A stretch of DNA of 46,871 bases from an uncultured Armatimonadota bacterium (GTDB lineage: Bacteria; Armatimonadota; Fimbriimonadia; Fimbriimonadales; Fimbriimonadaceae): the NCBI GenBank assembly GCA_903927025.1, contig CAIYLG010000039.1, forward strand, positions 1 through 46,871, read 5' to 3'. Positions 28,316 to 38,100 of the stretch are shown in pieces. The position numbers and the translations under genes were made by a program. The notes beneath the pieces were generated by a model. That model searched no databases. It saw nothing but the letters and a program-made list of their open reading frames with translations, and was not told the DNA's origin. Position 1 is the stretch's first letter; each line of letters begins with the position of its first letter.

Positions 28316-29734
28316 CTACTCACCAAGTAGGTAGCGGATCACGTCGTTCGCCGAGTAGTGGTCCTGGCCTTTGGGCACGAACCTCTCCAGGTTCATCACG
28401 TCGTCTCCGGCCGTGATGAGGGCTGGCTCTTCGGCTCCGTTCTTGCGTCGCTGACCCATCCCGATGGTGGCGAAGAGGCCGTTGCAGACGCACTTGCGTG
28501 CTTCTGTGTCCTCGATCTTGCCGCCCTTGGCGACAAAGTCTTCCGGCGGTTCTGCCGGGCAACGGTAGCCCATCGTTCCATCGTCTTTGCGGTAAGTCTG
28601 TCTTAGGTAGCCAAGATCACAGACCTTTTCGCGCTGACTGAATGGGGCATCGTCAGACAGAGTCCCTTCCAGTTGAAACACCTTGAAGGGGAATCCAGTC
28701 GGCGAAGCGAACGGATCGGTGTGAACCTTGCCCTCTCCGGCAAGGCACTTCTCAATCACGCGCTTCTTAATCGAAGGATCCACGCCGGACTCATCGCAGA
28801 AGGCAAATGCCGTTCCAACCTGGATGCCTGCGGCACCGGCGGCGAGCGCTTCCTGAAGCTTGCCTGGCTCCGCAAAGGAGCCTGCCAGCCAGAAGGGAAG
28901 GCCAATCGCGGCAATCTCCGTAAGGTCGGCAACATCTCGTGGACCATAAATGGGCTCACCCTTCTCATCCAGCTGCATCGCGCCACGAGGGGGAGCGTTG
29001 TGCCCGCCAGCGGTTTGGCCCTCAACCACAAAACCATCGACCTTTCCAGTGCTCTTGCGGGCCAAGGTGATGGCCAATGTGCTGGAGGAGATGATGGCGA
29101 GGAATTTAGGTCGATTGAGAGACTTGATGGAATCTGGAACGAAGTCCTTGGGATTAAATTTGACGGTGAACTCTTCACCGGCCTGAGCGCCGGTGACATC
29201 AAGCTTTTGCTCGGTAACTTCGAGTTCAGAAAGCTTGTCCAGCATGGCGGGGATGGCACGGGGGATGCCTGCACCCATCAGGACATAGTCGACATTTGCC
29301 AACATCGCGCCAAAAAGCGAGGGAAGCGTCGGCAACTGAATTTTTTCGAGGAGGTTGATGCCCACGACGCCTGCGTGGCCAGCCTTTGCTAGGAAAACTT
29401 CCGCAAAGTTGGCGACCACGGTGAGCTCAAGAAGCGCCTTAGTCGAATTCTGTGCCGCGAGCGGCTTGCTCTTAAACGGTTTGCTTTCCTTCTTCCCGCC
29501 GGCAACGTAGTACCGATCCCAAACTCGCTCAGCCATTTCCTTCAGCGGAAACGCATCAACCGCTTTCCGCAAATCGCCATCGGGGTCTCCCAGTTGGAGG
29601 CGACGCGCAAAGACTGCATCCAAACCGGTTCCCGAGACAACGCCCAGCTGACCGCTCATCGACACGGTGCGGGCCAGTTTCCATGAGGAAACGGCTACAC
29701 CCATGCCTCCCTGAATAATGCGCGGATAACTCAT
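28316..29734 (-). CDS. Nitronate monooxygenase-like FMN enzyme
   Basis: A 472-residue protein with the N-terminal signature PRIIQGGMGVAVSSWKLA and the phosphate-binding motifs of 2-nitropropane dioxygenase / nitronate monooxygenase barrels (VVEGQTAGGHNAPPRG, FWLAGSFAEPGKL, AAGIQVGTAFAFCDES). Family members oxidise alkyl nitronates or act as FMN-dependent dehydrogenases such as PfaD or FabK. It is longer than the roughly 310-350 residues of typical nitronate monooxygenases. The extra material is an insertion after residue 70 and a tail of about 110 residues with Cys residues (YRCPAEPPED, KCVCNGLF). The reaction of this subfamily is uncertain. It converges with hsp20. Confidence 0.82.
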   Translation of the reverse strand: MSYPRIIQGGMGVAVSSWKLARTVSMSGQLGVVSGTGLDAVFARRLQLGDPDGDLRKAVDAFPLKEMAERVWDRYYVAGGKKESKPFKSKPLAAQNSTKALLELTVVANFAEVFLAKAGHAGVVGINLLEKIQLPTLPSLFGAMLANVDYVLMGAGIPRAIPAMLDKLSELEVTEQKLDVTGAQAGEEFTVKFNPKDFVPDSIKSLNRPKFLAIISSSTLAITLARKSTGKVDGFVVEGQTAGGHNAPPRGAMQLDEKGEPIYGPRDVADLTEIAAIGLPFWLAGSFAEPGKLQEALAAGAAGIQVGTAFAFCDESGVDPSIKKRVIEKCLAGEGKVHTDPFASPTGFPFKVFQLEGTLSDDAPFSQREKVCDLGYLRQTYRKDDGTMGYRCPAEPPEDFVAKGGKIEDTEARKCVCNGLFATIGMGQRRKNGAEEPALITAGDDVMNLERFVPKGQDHYSANDVIRYLLGE

Positions 29735-29890
29735 TTAGTGGGGATACCTTTCTGAGGCGATCCGTGACTGTACTGAGTTTTTAGGACACACAAGCCCTAT
29801 TGGACTCTTACGCCATTCTATTCATATGACCGTTTTGGACAAATTAGGTTCAGATCGGGGCAGATTCGCGGGCCGGTACACTCTCTGGAG

Positions 29891-31825
29891 ATGTCGAAGA
29901 AGTACACCATCACGACGCCGATTTATTATGTAAATTCGGTTCCACACATCGGAACAGCCCTAACAACCCTCGCTGCAGACGTTACAGCGCGGTATCAGAA
30001 GATGTGCGGCAACGAGGTGTTCTTCCTCACCGGCACCGATGAAAACGGCACAAAGGTGAAGGAAGCCGCCGAAAAGGCAGGCAAAGATCCTCACGCATTT
30101 GTCGATGAAATTGCTGCAGCCTTTCGCGAAATTTGGCCGGGGATGGGCATTGAATTTGATGACTTCATTCGCACAACCGAGCCCAGGCACCGGATCGCCG
30201 TCCAAGAGTTCTTCCGAATCCTCCAAGAAAAGGGGCACATCTACCGCGGCTCGTATGAGGGCTGGTATGACGTTTCCAGTGAAACCTTCTACAAAGAAGC
30301 CGACCTCGTCAACGGTCTGAGCCCAGACGGAAACGAAGTTCGCTGGGTCAAGGAAGACAACTACTTCTTCCGGATGAGCGAATTTGGGGAGCTGTTGCTC
30401 GCCCATATTGAGTCGAACCCAGGTTTCATCATTCCCGAAACCCGAAAGAACGAGGTGGTGTCCTTCATCAAGCAGGGCCTCCGGGATGTCTGCATCTCTC
30501 GCGCCAATCCAGGTTGGGGAATTCCTGTGCCCGGCGATGACAGCCAGGTCGTCTACGTCTGGTTCGATGCCCTCATCAACTACGTCGCTGCCGCAGGCTG
30601 GCCCGCCGCCGGATGGGAAGATCGATGGCCCGCTTCGGTTCAATGGATGGGCAAGGATATCCTCACCCGATTCCACGCGACGCTTTGGCCAGCCATGCTG
30701 TTGGGCGCGGGTCTGCCGTTGCCAGAGGCGCTCGTCGGTCATGCCTGGCTCTTGATGGGAGACGGCAAGATCTCCAAATCGAAAGGGAACGTCGTCGCCC
30801 CGCTTGACCTTGCTAACTCGCTCTCCGAGCGTTCAGGGTGCTCGCATGACGTTGCGGTGGATGCCGTTCGCTACTACATGGCCGCGCTGATGCCCATCGA
30901 CAACGACGCCACGTTCACCTACGAAGAGTTCGATCGGCTTTACAACACTCACCTTGCCAACGACCTTGGCAATGCGCTCAACCGCAGCCTTGCCATGAGC
31001 CAGAAGTTTGCCGAGAGCATCGTTCCTGGTGGAGAGGTCGAGTCGGAAGCCGCGCTCGCCATCGATGCCGCTAAAGCCGCCTTCGAGAAGGCGATGGCCG
31101 GATTCAGAGTGGATCACGCCGCCGAAGCCGCGCTCAGCGTCGTCCGATTCCTCAACAAGTATATAGACACCCGGTCGCCATGGGCACTCGCCAAAACCCA
31201 AGACCCAGCGCTCCCAGCAGTTCTCCGCTCGATGTTGCTCTGCTTGAGAACCGCAGAGGGCCTCATCCGCCCGATCATGCCCAAAACGGCGGACGCCGTT
31301 TGCGCTCAGCTAGGCGTCGCCCCGCTCACCGACTGGCAGGCGATCGGCTCCGAAGCCTCCCTTCCCGCAGGAACCAAGCTTCAGGCTCCGCAGCCCATCT
31401 TCCCCCGCCTTGAAATTGCCAAACAGGAACAACCTAAGAAAATGGAACAGCCAAAACCCCAGCCAGCGCCCGCACCCGTCAAGCCCGCCGAAGTCCCGAC
31501 CGAAATCTCAATCGATGACTTCGTTAAGGTTAAGCTCAAGGTCGGCAGAGTTCTGGAGGCAGAACCCGTCGAGGGCTCCGACAAGCTGATGAAGCTTCAA
31601 GTCGTTATCGGTGAAGAGAAGCGCCAAATCGTGGCTGGGATTCGAAAGAATTACTCTGCTGAAGACCTTATCGGTCGACAGGTCATCGTTTGCGTCAACC
31701 TCAAGCCGGTCAAGCTTCGGGGCGTGGAGAGCAACGGAATGCTGCTCGCCGCCACCGATGCGGATGGCGGAGCGATTCTTCTCCAGCCAGACCGCGAGGC
31801 TCCAGAAGGGACTGGCGTCAAGTAA
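29891..31825 (+). CDS. metG: Methionyl-tRNA synthetase
   Basis: A 644-residue cytoplasmic enzyme that charges tRNA-Met. The class I motifs are present: PHIGTA (18-23, the HIGH box) and KISKS (293-297). The core shows FLTGTDENGTKV and WGIPVPGDDSQVVYVWFDAL. The tail (about 540-640) is a dimerising tRNA-binding domain (VKLKVGRVLEAEPVEGSDK). The connective-peptide region (SETFYKEADLVNG) has no cysteines, so this is the zinc-free form. No leader riboswitch is evident. GGAG abuts the start codon without spacing, so initiation may be leaderless-like. Nine bases separate it from the following glycosidase gene. Confidence 0.98.
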   Translation: MSKKYTITTPIYYVNSVPHIGTALTTLAADVTARYQKMCGNEVFFLTGTDENGTKVKEAAEKAGKDPHAFVDEIAAAFREIWPGMGIEFDDFIRTTEPRHRIAVQEFFRILQEKGHIYRGSYEGWYDVSSETFYKEADLVNGLSPDGNEVRWVKEDNYFFRMSEFGELLLAHIESNPGFIIPETRKNEVVSFIKQGLRDVCISRANPGWGIPVPGDDSQVVYVWFDALINYVAAAGWPAAGWEDRWPASVQWMGKDILTRFHATLWPAMLLGAGLPLPEALVGHAWLLMGDGKISKSKGNVVAPLDLANSLSERSGCSHDVAVDAVRYYMAALMPIDNDATFTYEEFDRLYNTHLANDLGNALNRSLAMSQKFAESIVPGGEVESEAALAIDAAKAAFEKAMAGFRVDHAAEAALSVVRFLNKYIDTRSPWALAKTQDPALPAVLRSMLLCLRTAEGLIRPIMPKTADAVCAQLGVAPLTDWQAIGSEASLPAGTKLQAPQPIFPRLEIAKQEQPKKMEQPKPQPAPAPVKPAEVPTEISIDDFVKVKLKVGRVLEAEPVEGSDKLMKLQVVIGEEKRQIVAGIRKNYSAEDLIGRQVIVCVNLKPVKLRGVESNGMLLAATDADGGAILLQPDREAPEGTGVK

Positions 31826-31834
31826 GATCGGTGG

Positions 31835-34171
31835 GTGACTGCCGCTCTTCTCGCCGCGCTCGCCCTGGTAGGTTCCATGTCAGCTGAAAGCCGTCCGCCC
31901 AGTCGAATCAAGGCGGAGCCGTTCGCCCTCAGCGATGTGCGCCTCCTCGATGGCCCGTTCAAGCACGCCAACAAGGTGTGTGCGGACTACCTGCTCACCG
32001 TGGATCCCAACCGTCTGCTCCACAGCTTCCGCGAAATCGCGGGGCTAAAGGCGAAGGCGCCGATCTACGAAGGCTGGGAGAACTCCGGGCTTGCCGGCCA
32101 CTCGTTGGGACACTATCTGTCCGCCTGCGCCCAGCAGTTCGCGGATTCGGGAGATGTCCGATATCGGGATCGAGTCGAGTTCATCGTCCGCGAATTGGAC
32201 GAGTGCCAGCGCCACCGGCCGGATGGCTATATCGCCGCGATGCCAGATGGCGATCGTGTGTGGTCCGAAATCCGAAAGGGAGATATTCGCAGCCGCGGAT
32301 TTGACCTCAACGGCCTATGGTCGCCTTGGTACACCCATCACAAGGTGCTGGCCGGCCTTCTCGACGCGGATCGCCTTGCTGGCAGCCATCTCGCCCTCAA
32401 GGTGGCGGAGAAGTTCGCCGATTGGGCGATCGATACCACCAAGAATCTCACCGACGACCAGTGGCAAAAGATGCTCGGTTGCGAATACGGGGGCATGAAC
32501 GACGCCCTTGCCGAACTGTATTCCCGAACCCATCAGCAGCGGTATCTAGACCTCTCTCGCAAGTTCTACGATAAGCGAGTATTGGATCCGCTCGCCGAAA
32601 ATGTCGATTCGTTGCCGGGCAAGCACAGCAACACCCAGATCCCCAAGATTATCGGCCTGGCTCGCTTGTACGAGCTCACGGGTGACGCAAGAGATCGCGA
32701 TATCGCCCAGTTCTTCTGGTCGGAAGTCGTCCATCACCACTCCTATGTGATTGGGGGCAACAGCAACCACGAGTACCTCGGCCCGCCGGACCAGCTCAGC
32801 GACCGATTGTCCACCAACACGTGCGAAACGTGCAACACGTACAACATGCTTAAGCTCACTCGACACCTGTTCGAGTGGGACCCCAAGGCGGAGTACGCGG
32901 ACTATTACGAGCGTGCTCACCTCAACGATATCCTCGCCTCCCAAAATCCGGAGGACGGGATGATGTGCTACTTCGTGCCGCTTTCCAGCGGAGCTCACCG
33001 AGACTACAGCACCCCGTTTGACAACTGGACCTGCTGTCACGGTTCGGGAATGGAGAACCACACCAAGCACGCCGACAGCGTGTACTTCCATGGGGGTGGG
33101 CACAAACTCTACGTCAACCTCTTCATTCCTACTGAACTGGACTGGAAGCAGGCAGGCGTCAAGCTCCGCATGGATACCGTCTTCCCCGAGAATGGCCGCG
33201 TGAAACTGACGGTGACCTCCGGCGCGCCGAAGCGATTCGAACTCGCGATTCGCCATCCAGGCTGGGCTGCAGGTCCGCTGTGGTTTAAGGTGAACGGAGA
33301 GAAGACAACCGTATCGGACCAGCCAAGCTCCTACGCAATCCTCAATCGTGAGTGGAAGGCGGGGGACGTTGTTGAGTTCGAGCTTCCCATGGACCTCAGA
33401 AAGGAGACGATGCCGGACAATCCCCATCGGATTGCGCTGCTGTCGGGTCCGGTGGTACTGGCTGCCGACTTGGGACCAGTTGACGGACCTGAACCGCGAA
33501 CACCGATTCTGGTGAACGGGGCCAAGCCAGTTGATCATTGGGTCAAGCCGGTATACGGTCGTCCGCTCGAGTTTTCAACCATGGCCGCCGGACGCCCAAC
33601 CGACTTGAATCTCAAGCCGTTCTACGCGATCTCCAAGAATCGATACGCGGTGTACTTTGATGAATTCACCGACGCGGAATGGCAGGCGGCCGAAACGGCG
33701 TATCGCGAAGAGGAACGCCGTCAAAAGGACATTTTCGATCGGACGATTGATTTCATCCGAATCGGTGAAATGCAGCCGGAGCGAGACCACAATCTCGTTG
33801 CCGAGAAAACCGACATCCGCGACTCCAACGGTCGAGGCTTCCGGACCCCGCTCGAAGCCGGCCATTTCGAGTTCGACCTCAAGGTCGCCGATGCTGGCGT
33901 GAATCAGCTTCTCATCACGTACTGGGGCAATGAACGCTTCGATCCCCAATTCGAGGTCTTGGTAGATGGTCAGCTCCTCGTCAAGGAGACGCTCCCCCAC
34001 CGCAAGAACAACGCCTTCTTCGACGAACTCCACCCGATCCCAGTGGAGTGGACGCAAGGAAAGTCAAAGGTTCGCATCGCCGTCCGAGCCATCCCCAGCC
34101 ACCCAGCCGGCTCCGTAGCCGGCGCACGGACACTGCGAGTAAATGGAGACTCTTCCCCGACGCTCCATTAG
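31835..34171 (+). CDS. GH127-type beta-L-arabinofuranosidase-like enzyme (DUF1680)
   Basis: A 778-residue exported glycosidase. A short signal peptide (about 1-18) precedes an alpha/alpha-barrel (about 30-440) with the family's unusual zinc-cysteine site. The motif CETCNTYN supplies Glu331 and Cys333, and CCHGSG supplies Cys400 and Cys401. Glu313 in NHEYLG is in the place of the acid/base of the characterised Bifidobacterium enzyme HypBA1. Beta-sandwich domains follow, with a last region (about 650-770, LLITYWGNERFDPQFEV) typical of DUF1680 proteins. The likely substrate is a plant arabinose-containing glycan; the family is also found on other sugars. Start GTG at 31835; an ATG at 31877 would cut into the signal peptide. 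Being 9 bases after metG suggests shared transcription. Confidence 0.87.
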   Translation: MTAALLAALALVGSMSAESRPPSRIKAEPFALSDVRLLDGPFKHANKVCADYLLTVDPNRLLHSFREIAGLKAKAPIYEGWENSGLAGHSLGHYLSACAQQFADSGDVRYRDRVEFIVRELDECQRHRPDGYIAAMPDGDRVWSEIRKGDIRSRGFDLNGLWSPWYTHHKVLAGLLDADRLAGSHLALKVAEKFADWAIDTTKNLTDDQWQKMLGCEYGGMNDALAELYSRTHQQRYLDLSRKFYDKRVLDPLAENVDSLPGKHSNTQIPKIIGLARLYELTGDARDRDIAQFFWSEVVHHHSYVIGGNSNHEYLGPPDQLSDRLSTNTCETCNTYNMLKLTRHLFEWDPKAEYADYYERAHLNDILASQNPEDGMMCYFVPLSSGAHRDYSTPFDNWTCCHGSGMENHTKHADSVYFHGGGHKLYVNLFIPTELDWKQAGVKLRMDTVFPENGRVKLTVTSGAPKRFELAIRHPGWAAGPLWFKVNGEKTTVSDQPSSYAILNREWKAGDVVEFELPMDLRKETMPDNPHRIALLSGPVVLAADLGPVDGPEPRTPILVNGAKPVDHWVKPVYGRPLEFSTMAAGRPTDLNLKPFYAISKNRYAVYFDEFTDAEWQAAETAYREEERRQKDIFDRTIDFIRIGEMQPERDHNLVAEKTDIRDSNGRGFRTPLEAGHFEFDLKVADAGVNQLLITYWGNERFDPQFEVLVDGQLLVKETLPHRKNNAFFDELHPIPVEWTQGKSKVRIAVRAIPSHPAGSVAGARTLRVNGDSSPTLH

Positions 34172-34178
34172 GAAGGGG

Positions 34179-34331
34179 CTACTGCCGTTTGTGGATGGCT
34201 CGCACTGCCCTTTCAGGTTCACCGGGGGGAGTAACGTTCTCCATTTCCAGCGTCAGCTGATCAGCTTGGTGGTGGAATGAAATCGTCCAACCCCACGTCT
34301 CCGTGCCTGCGACTTGACCACAGAGAAGCAT
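34179..34331 (-). CDS. Possible small protein or gene remnant
   Basis: A 50-codon frame from ATG at 34331 (GTG at 34334) to a TAG at 34179. It reads like ordinary protein (WGWTISFHHQADQLTLEMEN, then GEPERAVRAIHKRQ) and the open frame continues upstream without a stop to about 34395. It may be the end of a decayed gene in the 290-base gap between the GH127 gene and the next minus-strand gene. No ribosome binding site is clear and I recognise no family. Confidence 0.25.
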   Translation of the reverse strand: MLLCGQVAGTETWGWTISFHHQADQLTLEMENVTPPGEPERAVRAIHKRQ

Positions 34332-34460
34332 CACACCCGTGCTCTGATGCCATGGCGTTCCTCTTTCAAATAGTTCTCGGCTACAAATTAATAAGGATCC
34401 CTAATGGAAACTGTGTCTCGCCTGGCGTGGAATTATAGATTGCATGTTTGCGCCGATGGC

Positions 34461-34793
34461 TTATCCTCTGGATTGTTTCACGTCCTTAGCTTCATCATTT
34501 GAGCCTAGCCAGATATGCGGTATGAGGTTGCCTTCTTCGTCGTAGGTTGAGGTGGTGACATAGTCCTTCGGACCATCCGGGTTCGGGTCCGATACACCAG
34601 CATGGGGTATGGCCTCTGAAGTTTCTTCGCCGGGTGGGTTGGGGGAGGATGTCCTGCTCATTGCGTCGCTTGCATAGAATCTCAATCCCAATTCCTCCCG
34701 GTTGGTGATGGTTGCATCCGGATTGATGATATGCGTCGTGCCATTCATCGCATCAATCACGTACGACGGTGGTCCTTTCTTTTTGTCTTGCAT
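34461..34793 (-). CDS. Hypothetical protein, 110 residues
   Basis: A hydrophilic protein with no signal peptide or membrane segment and no cysteines. It starts with MQDKKKGPPSYVIDAMNGTT and has a proline-rich acidic middle (SSPNPPGEETSE) followed by a possible short beta hairpin (STYDEEGNLIPHIWLG). GAGG sits about 7 bases before the start. It lies 27 bases after the IscU-like gene on the same strand, so it probably belongs to that operon, where it may be a small partner or cargo. I do not recognise it. Confidence 0.6.
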   Translation of the reverse strand: MQDKKKGPPSYVIDAMNGTTHIINPDATITNREELGLRFYASDAMSRTSSPNPPGEETSEAIPHAGVSDPNPDGPKDYVTTSTYDEEGNLIPHIWLGSNDEAKDVKQSRG

Positions 34794-34820
34794 TGTTTGC
34801 CTCGAGCTTTAACCTGTGAG

Positions 34821-35186
34821 CTAATTCTCCGACATTGGACCGACTACTGCCAAGCCGAGCGCCTTAATCGCCCGCTCGGCATAATGTCCCTTGCCTTCCG
34901 GTAATTCGCCGATGACGGTCAGCAGTTCATGGACCGTGAGGCTTAACGCACGCTCAACCTCTCGCCCGGTTATGAGGGCGCATAGGACGCCGCCACATGC
35001 GGATGAGCTGGGGCAGCCCGGCGACCGGTAAGCCGCCCGAATAACGGACCCATCCTCTATGACCAGCCACATCTGCATATAGGGGCCATCCCCTCGCGGA
35101 TCGGATTCGCCGAAATGGGTGGCTCCTTCAAGAGGGCCCCGCATGAGCGGACCCTGAACGAACTTCAGGGCGAGTTCGCTCATCAT
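34821..35186 (-). CDS. IscU/NifU N-terminal-like protein lacking the third ligand
   Basis: A 121-residue protein with the fold signature of iron-sulfur scaffold proteins: YMQMWLVIEDGSVIRAAYRS, then GCPSSSACGGVLCALITGRE, then an alpha segment ending HYAERAIKALGLAV. Classic IscU proteins ligate iron through three cysteines, one of them in a C-S-x-L-A-E motif. Here the equivalent stretch is GHYAERAIKAL, with Tyr where Cys is expected, so assembly of a normal cluster is doubtful. Two further cysteines (SACGGVLC) might substitute. The start at 35186 overlaps the stop of the upstream glycosyltransferase (ATGA). Why such a protein follows a glycosyltransferase is unclear. Confidence 0.68.
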   Translation of the reverse strand: MMSELALKFVQGPLMRGPLEGATHFGESDPRGDGPYMQMWLVIEDGSVIRAAYRSPGCPSSSACGGVLCALITGREVERALSLTVHELLTVIGELPEGKGHYAERAIKALGLAVVGPMSEN

Positions 35187-38100
35187 GACAGGGCGTCTCC
35201 CAGCAGCTTCATTCGCTCCTGCGCCTCTTCGAAGATGGGCGTGCCCCATTGCTCCACTGAGCTTGGGATGTTGCCGCGCCCATAGAACGCTTCCAGTTTC
35301 CGCCACAGGGCGGCATCGCTGCGCAGCTGGCGCATGATGCGCTCCGCGCTCGGCAGGCTGGCAAAGCTCACTCCCTGCTCGTGCTGCACAAATACATCTT
35401 GGGCCACCACCGGGCGCTGGCCAAGCATCCGGTTTCGCCATGAGAACTCCAGGTCGTCCGCGCCCAGCTCGGTGCCCTCGTCCAGCAGGCCGTGCCTGTT
35501 AAGCGTCTCGCGCCGCACCATCACGCAGATTCCGACAAGGAACTTGGTATCAATCGCCGCGCCCGCCCGCTCTTCGGCAAGGATCTTGGGAATCTCCTCG
35601 AGCTTCGGGTGCCTTTTGCCGAGCACACTCCCAACAAACTGGTCGCCGCCGATGTTGTCGGACGTCGGCCCAACTGCGGCGACGCCCTTCTTGAGGTGCG
35701 TCGACATCGCCTCAATCCAGCCTGGGTTTACATAGGCGTCGGGGTTCAGCGTGACAATGTTCTTGCCCTTCGAGGCGAGCATCCCCTGGTTGGCGGCGGG
35801 GCTGTAGCCAACGTTCTGCTCATTGAGAATCAGCTTGATCCGGGTGTCTCCTGCCGCAATGCCTTCCAGCACCCGCTGGGTGCCGTCCTGGGAGGCGTTG
35901 TCGACGATGATGAGTTCGTCCTGCGGTCCAATCGAGCCCAAAACCCGTCTTGCGCACTCGGCAATTGTGCAGACCGAGTTGTAGGTCACCACTACTACAG
36001 AGGTTCCGGATTTGGCTGCACCAAGCTTTCCAACGTGCGGACCCACCAGCACATCCTCACCGCTGCCGTCAAGCTTTGGCGGCATCTGCTCGACGAGGAT
36101 GCGGCGAAGCTCGGCCACCTGCTGCTGCGTGGGTTCGTGGTCAGGGTTCAGGCTCTGGGCGATGAGCATGTGCTCCAGCCCGGCGAAGAAGTCTGCCCTA
36201 CGGATGGCGATGAGCCCGAGGAAGAACGCGCCCTCGGCCGAGCCGAGGCGCTCCAACTCCTGCAGCAGGGGTGCTGCTCCACGCTCGTCGCCTCGCCCGA
36301 CAAACATGCGCGACAGCACCGAGAGCAGCCCGACCGAATACGGAAACGTCTGCAGGGCTCCCCGGATCGCCGCCTCCGGGTCCTGGCCCGCCTCGGTGCT
36401 CCAGCGGCAAAGCAGCTGTGCCCACGGCTCGGTCGGACCCAGTGCAACTCTCACCGCGTCAAGCGCCTCCCGCGCCGTTCTAAGATCTCCGTGCTGAATT
36501 GCCTCCTCGAACATCGCCTCCGCGCTTGGCGAGAAAGATGGCGCGCACTGGACCGCCGCCTTCCACCACGCGATCGCTTCGCGATACTGGCCCATGGCAA
36601 TGCAGACAGAGCCAAGATTGTGGAACTTCTTGAAGGTGAGGATTCCCACATCGTAGCTGCCAAGCCTGCCGGTGGGCTGCGCCGGAATCTGCAGGTACAT
36701 CTGCTTTGCCTCGGCGAGACGGCCAAGCTGGTGCAGCGTCTTTCCTGCCTCGAACAGGAGCTCGGGGTCGCCCGGCACCCGCTCCAGGCCCTCCATCATC
36801 GTTGCGAGCCCAGCCTCGGGATCTCCAATCTCGCGCCTTGAGGCACCCAGCATCGTGTAGGCGCAGTTTAAGATGGAATCGTCCGGCCCGCAAATTCCGA
36901 GGCAGCTTGTGAGCCACTCAATAGCCTTTTCATGCTCGCCGTTCCGGTGCGCCGTCATCCCAATGTTGAAGCGTCGGAACGGATGGTTGGGATCGTCCTG
37001 GTAGTCCAGCCACAGGTGCTTTTCATCCCGTTCCCGTTTGATGGCCTGCCCGCCTGGGGAGCGGTCATAGCCTGAGTGGAGGACCACCGCATGGTCAATG
37101 GGCGTGATGGTGAATCCGCTGGCGCGGATGGATGAGAGGATCTGCTCGTGGATTCTGCCCTCAAACTTGATGCTCGGCAGATTGCGGAACACCTTGAGAT
37201 GATCCACCTGCGTCCCCCCGCTCGGCCCATCGCCAAAGCTGACGGGAACCACAAATCCGCCAATCTGCTTGGGAGCGCCGATGACCGCTTCCAGAATTCG
37301 CTCAAGCGAGCGGCGGTCGATGGTGTCGTCCGCATCCAGCCACATGATCCACTTCGACTTTGCGAAGCTCATCGAGTGGTTTCGGGCAGCGGCAAAGCTG
37401 TCTGGCCAATCCATTTGGCAGAGGTCGATGTCGTGGCGCGCAGCGACTTCCATCGTCCGGTCTGCAGATCCGGTGTCGACCACCACTCGCTTTACGAACC
37501 CGTATGTCGTGCTTTCGAGGCATGGGCCTAGGGTTAGCTCCCCGTCTTTTACGATCATGCACAGAGTGATGTCCGCCTTCTTGGCAAGGCGCTGGAGCCT
37601 GCGGTCTATCTCCTCCGGGCGGTTTCCCTCGTTGAACACGATGCGCTCCGGCGACATGCCGGAAAGGTGGGAGGCGAAGCCGCACCGCAGGTCGTCCTTC
37701 CACTTGTCCAGGAAAATCTGCTGGTTGCGACCGAGAAGAACCGCCGGATGCTCCCGCCGCCGGTTCAGGCTCTGGCTGCCGGTGTGGTGGACAAACGCCC
37801 GCTTTGCCAGGACCAGCCGAAGACGGGCGCGACGAATGCGATAGCACAGGTCGTTGTCCTCGAACATCCCCGTTCCGAAACGGGTGTCGAAAAGGCCGAC
37901 CTCCTCCAGGACCCGTCGCTTGACGGCAAGGCAGAACCCCACGAGCATGTCGACATCCTCGTCGTCCACATCCCGGCGCGCCATATCTTCTGCGAAAAGT
38001 GGCATCGTCTCAAGCGACTGATAGGTCGCCGCAATCTGCTGGTGATGCCCGGTGTTGTTGGAATATGGGCCTGCAGCGGCGACCGAGTGAGAGGCCATCA

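Noticed and set aside
28148-28330. 60-residue open frame between hsp20 and the nitronate-monooxygenase-like gene
   Set aside because: It lies across inverted repeats and its composition is set by them.
29834-29890. Possible promoter or leader riboswitch before metG
   Set aside because: No good -10 at a proper distance and no recognisable T-box or SAM-type structure.
35492-36841. 449-residue open frame opposite the glycosyltransferase
   Set aside because: Antisense to the TPR and fourth GT module; no family features.
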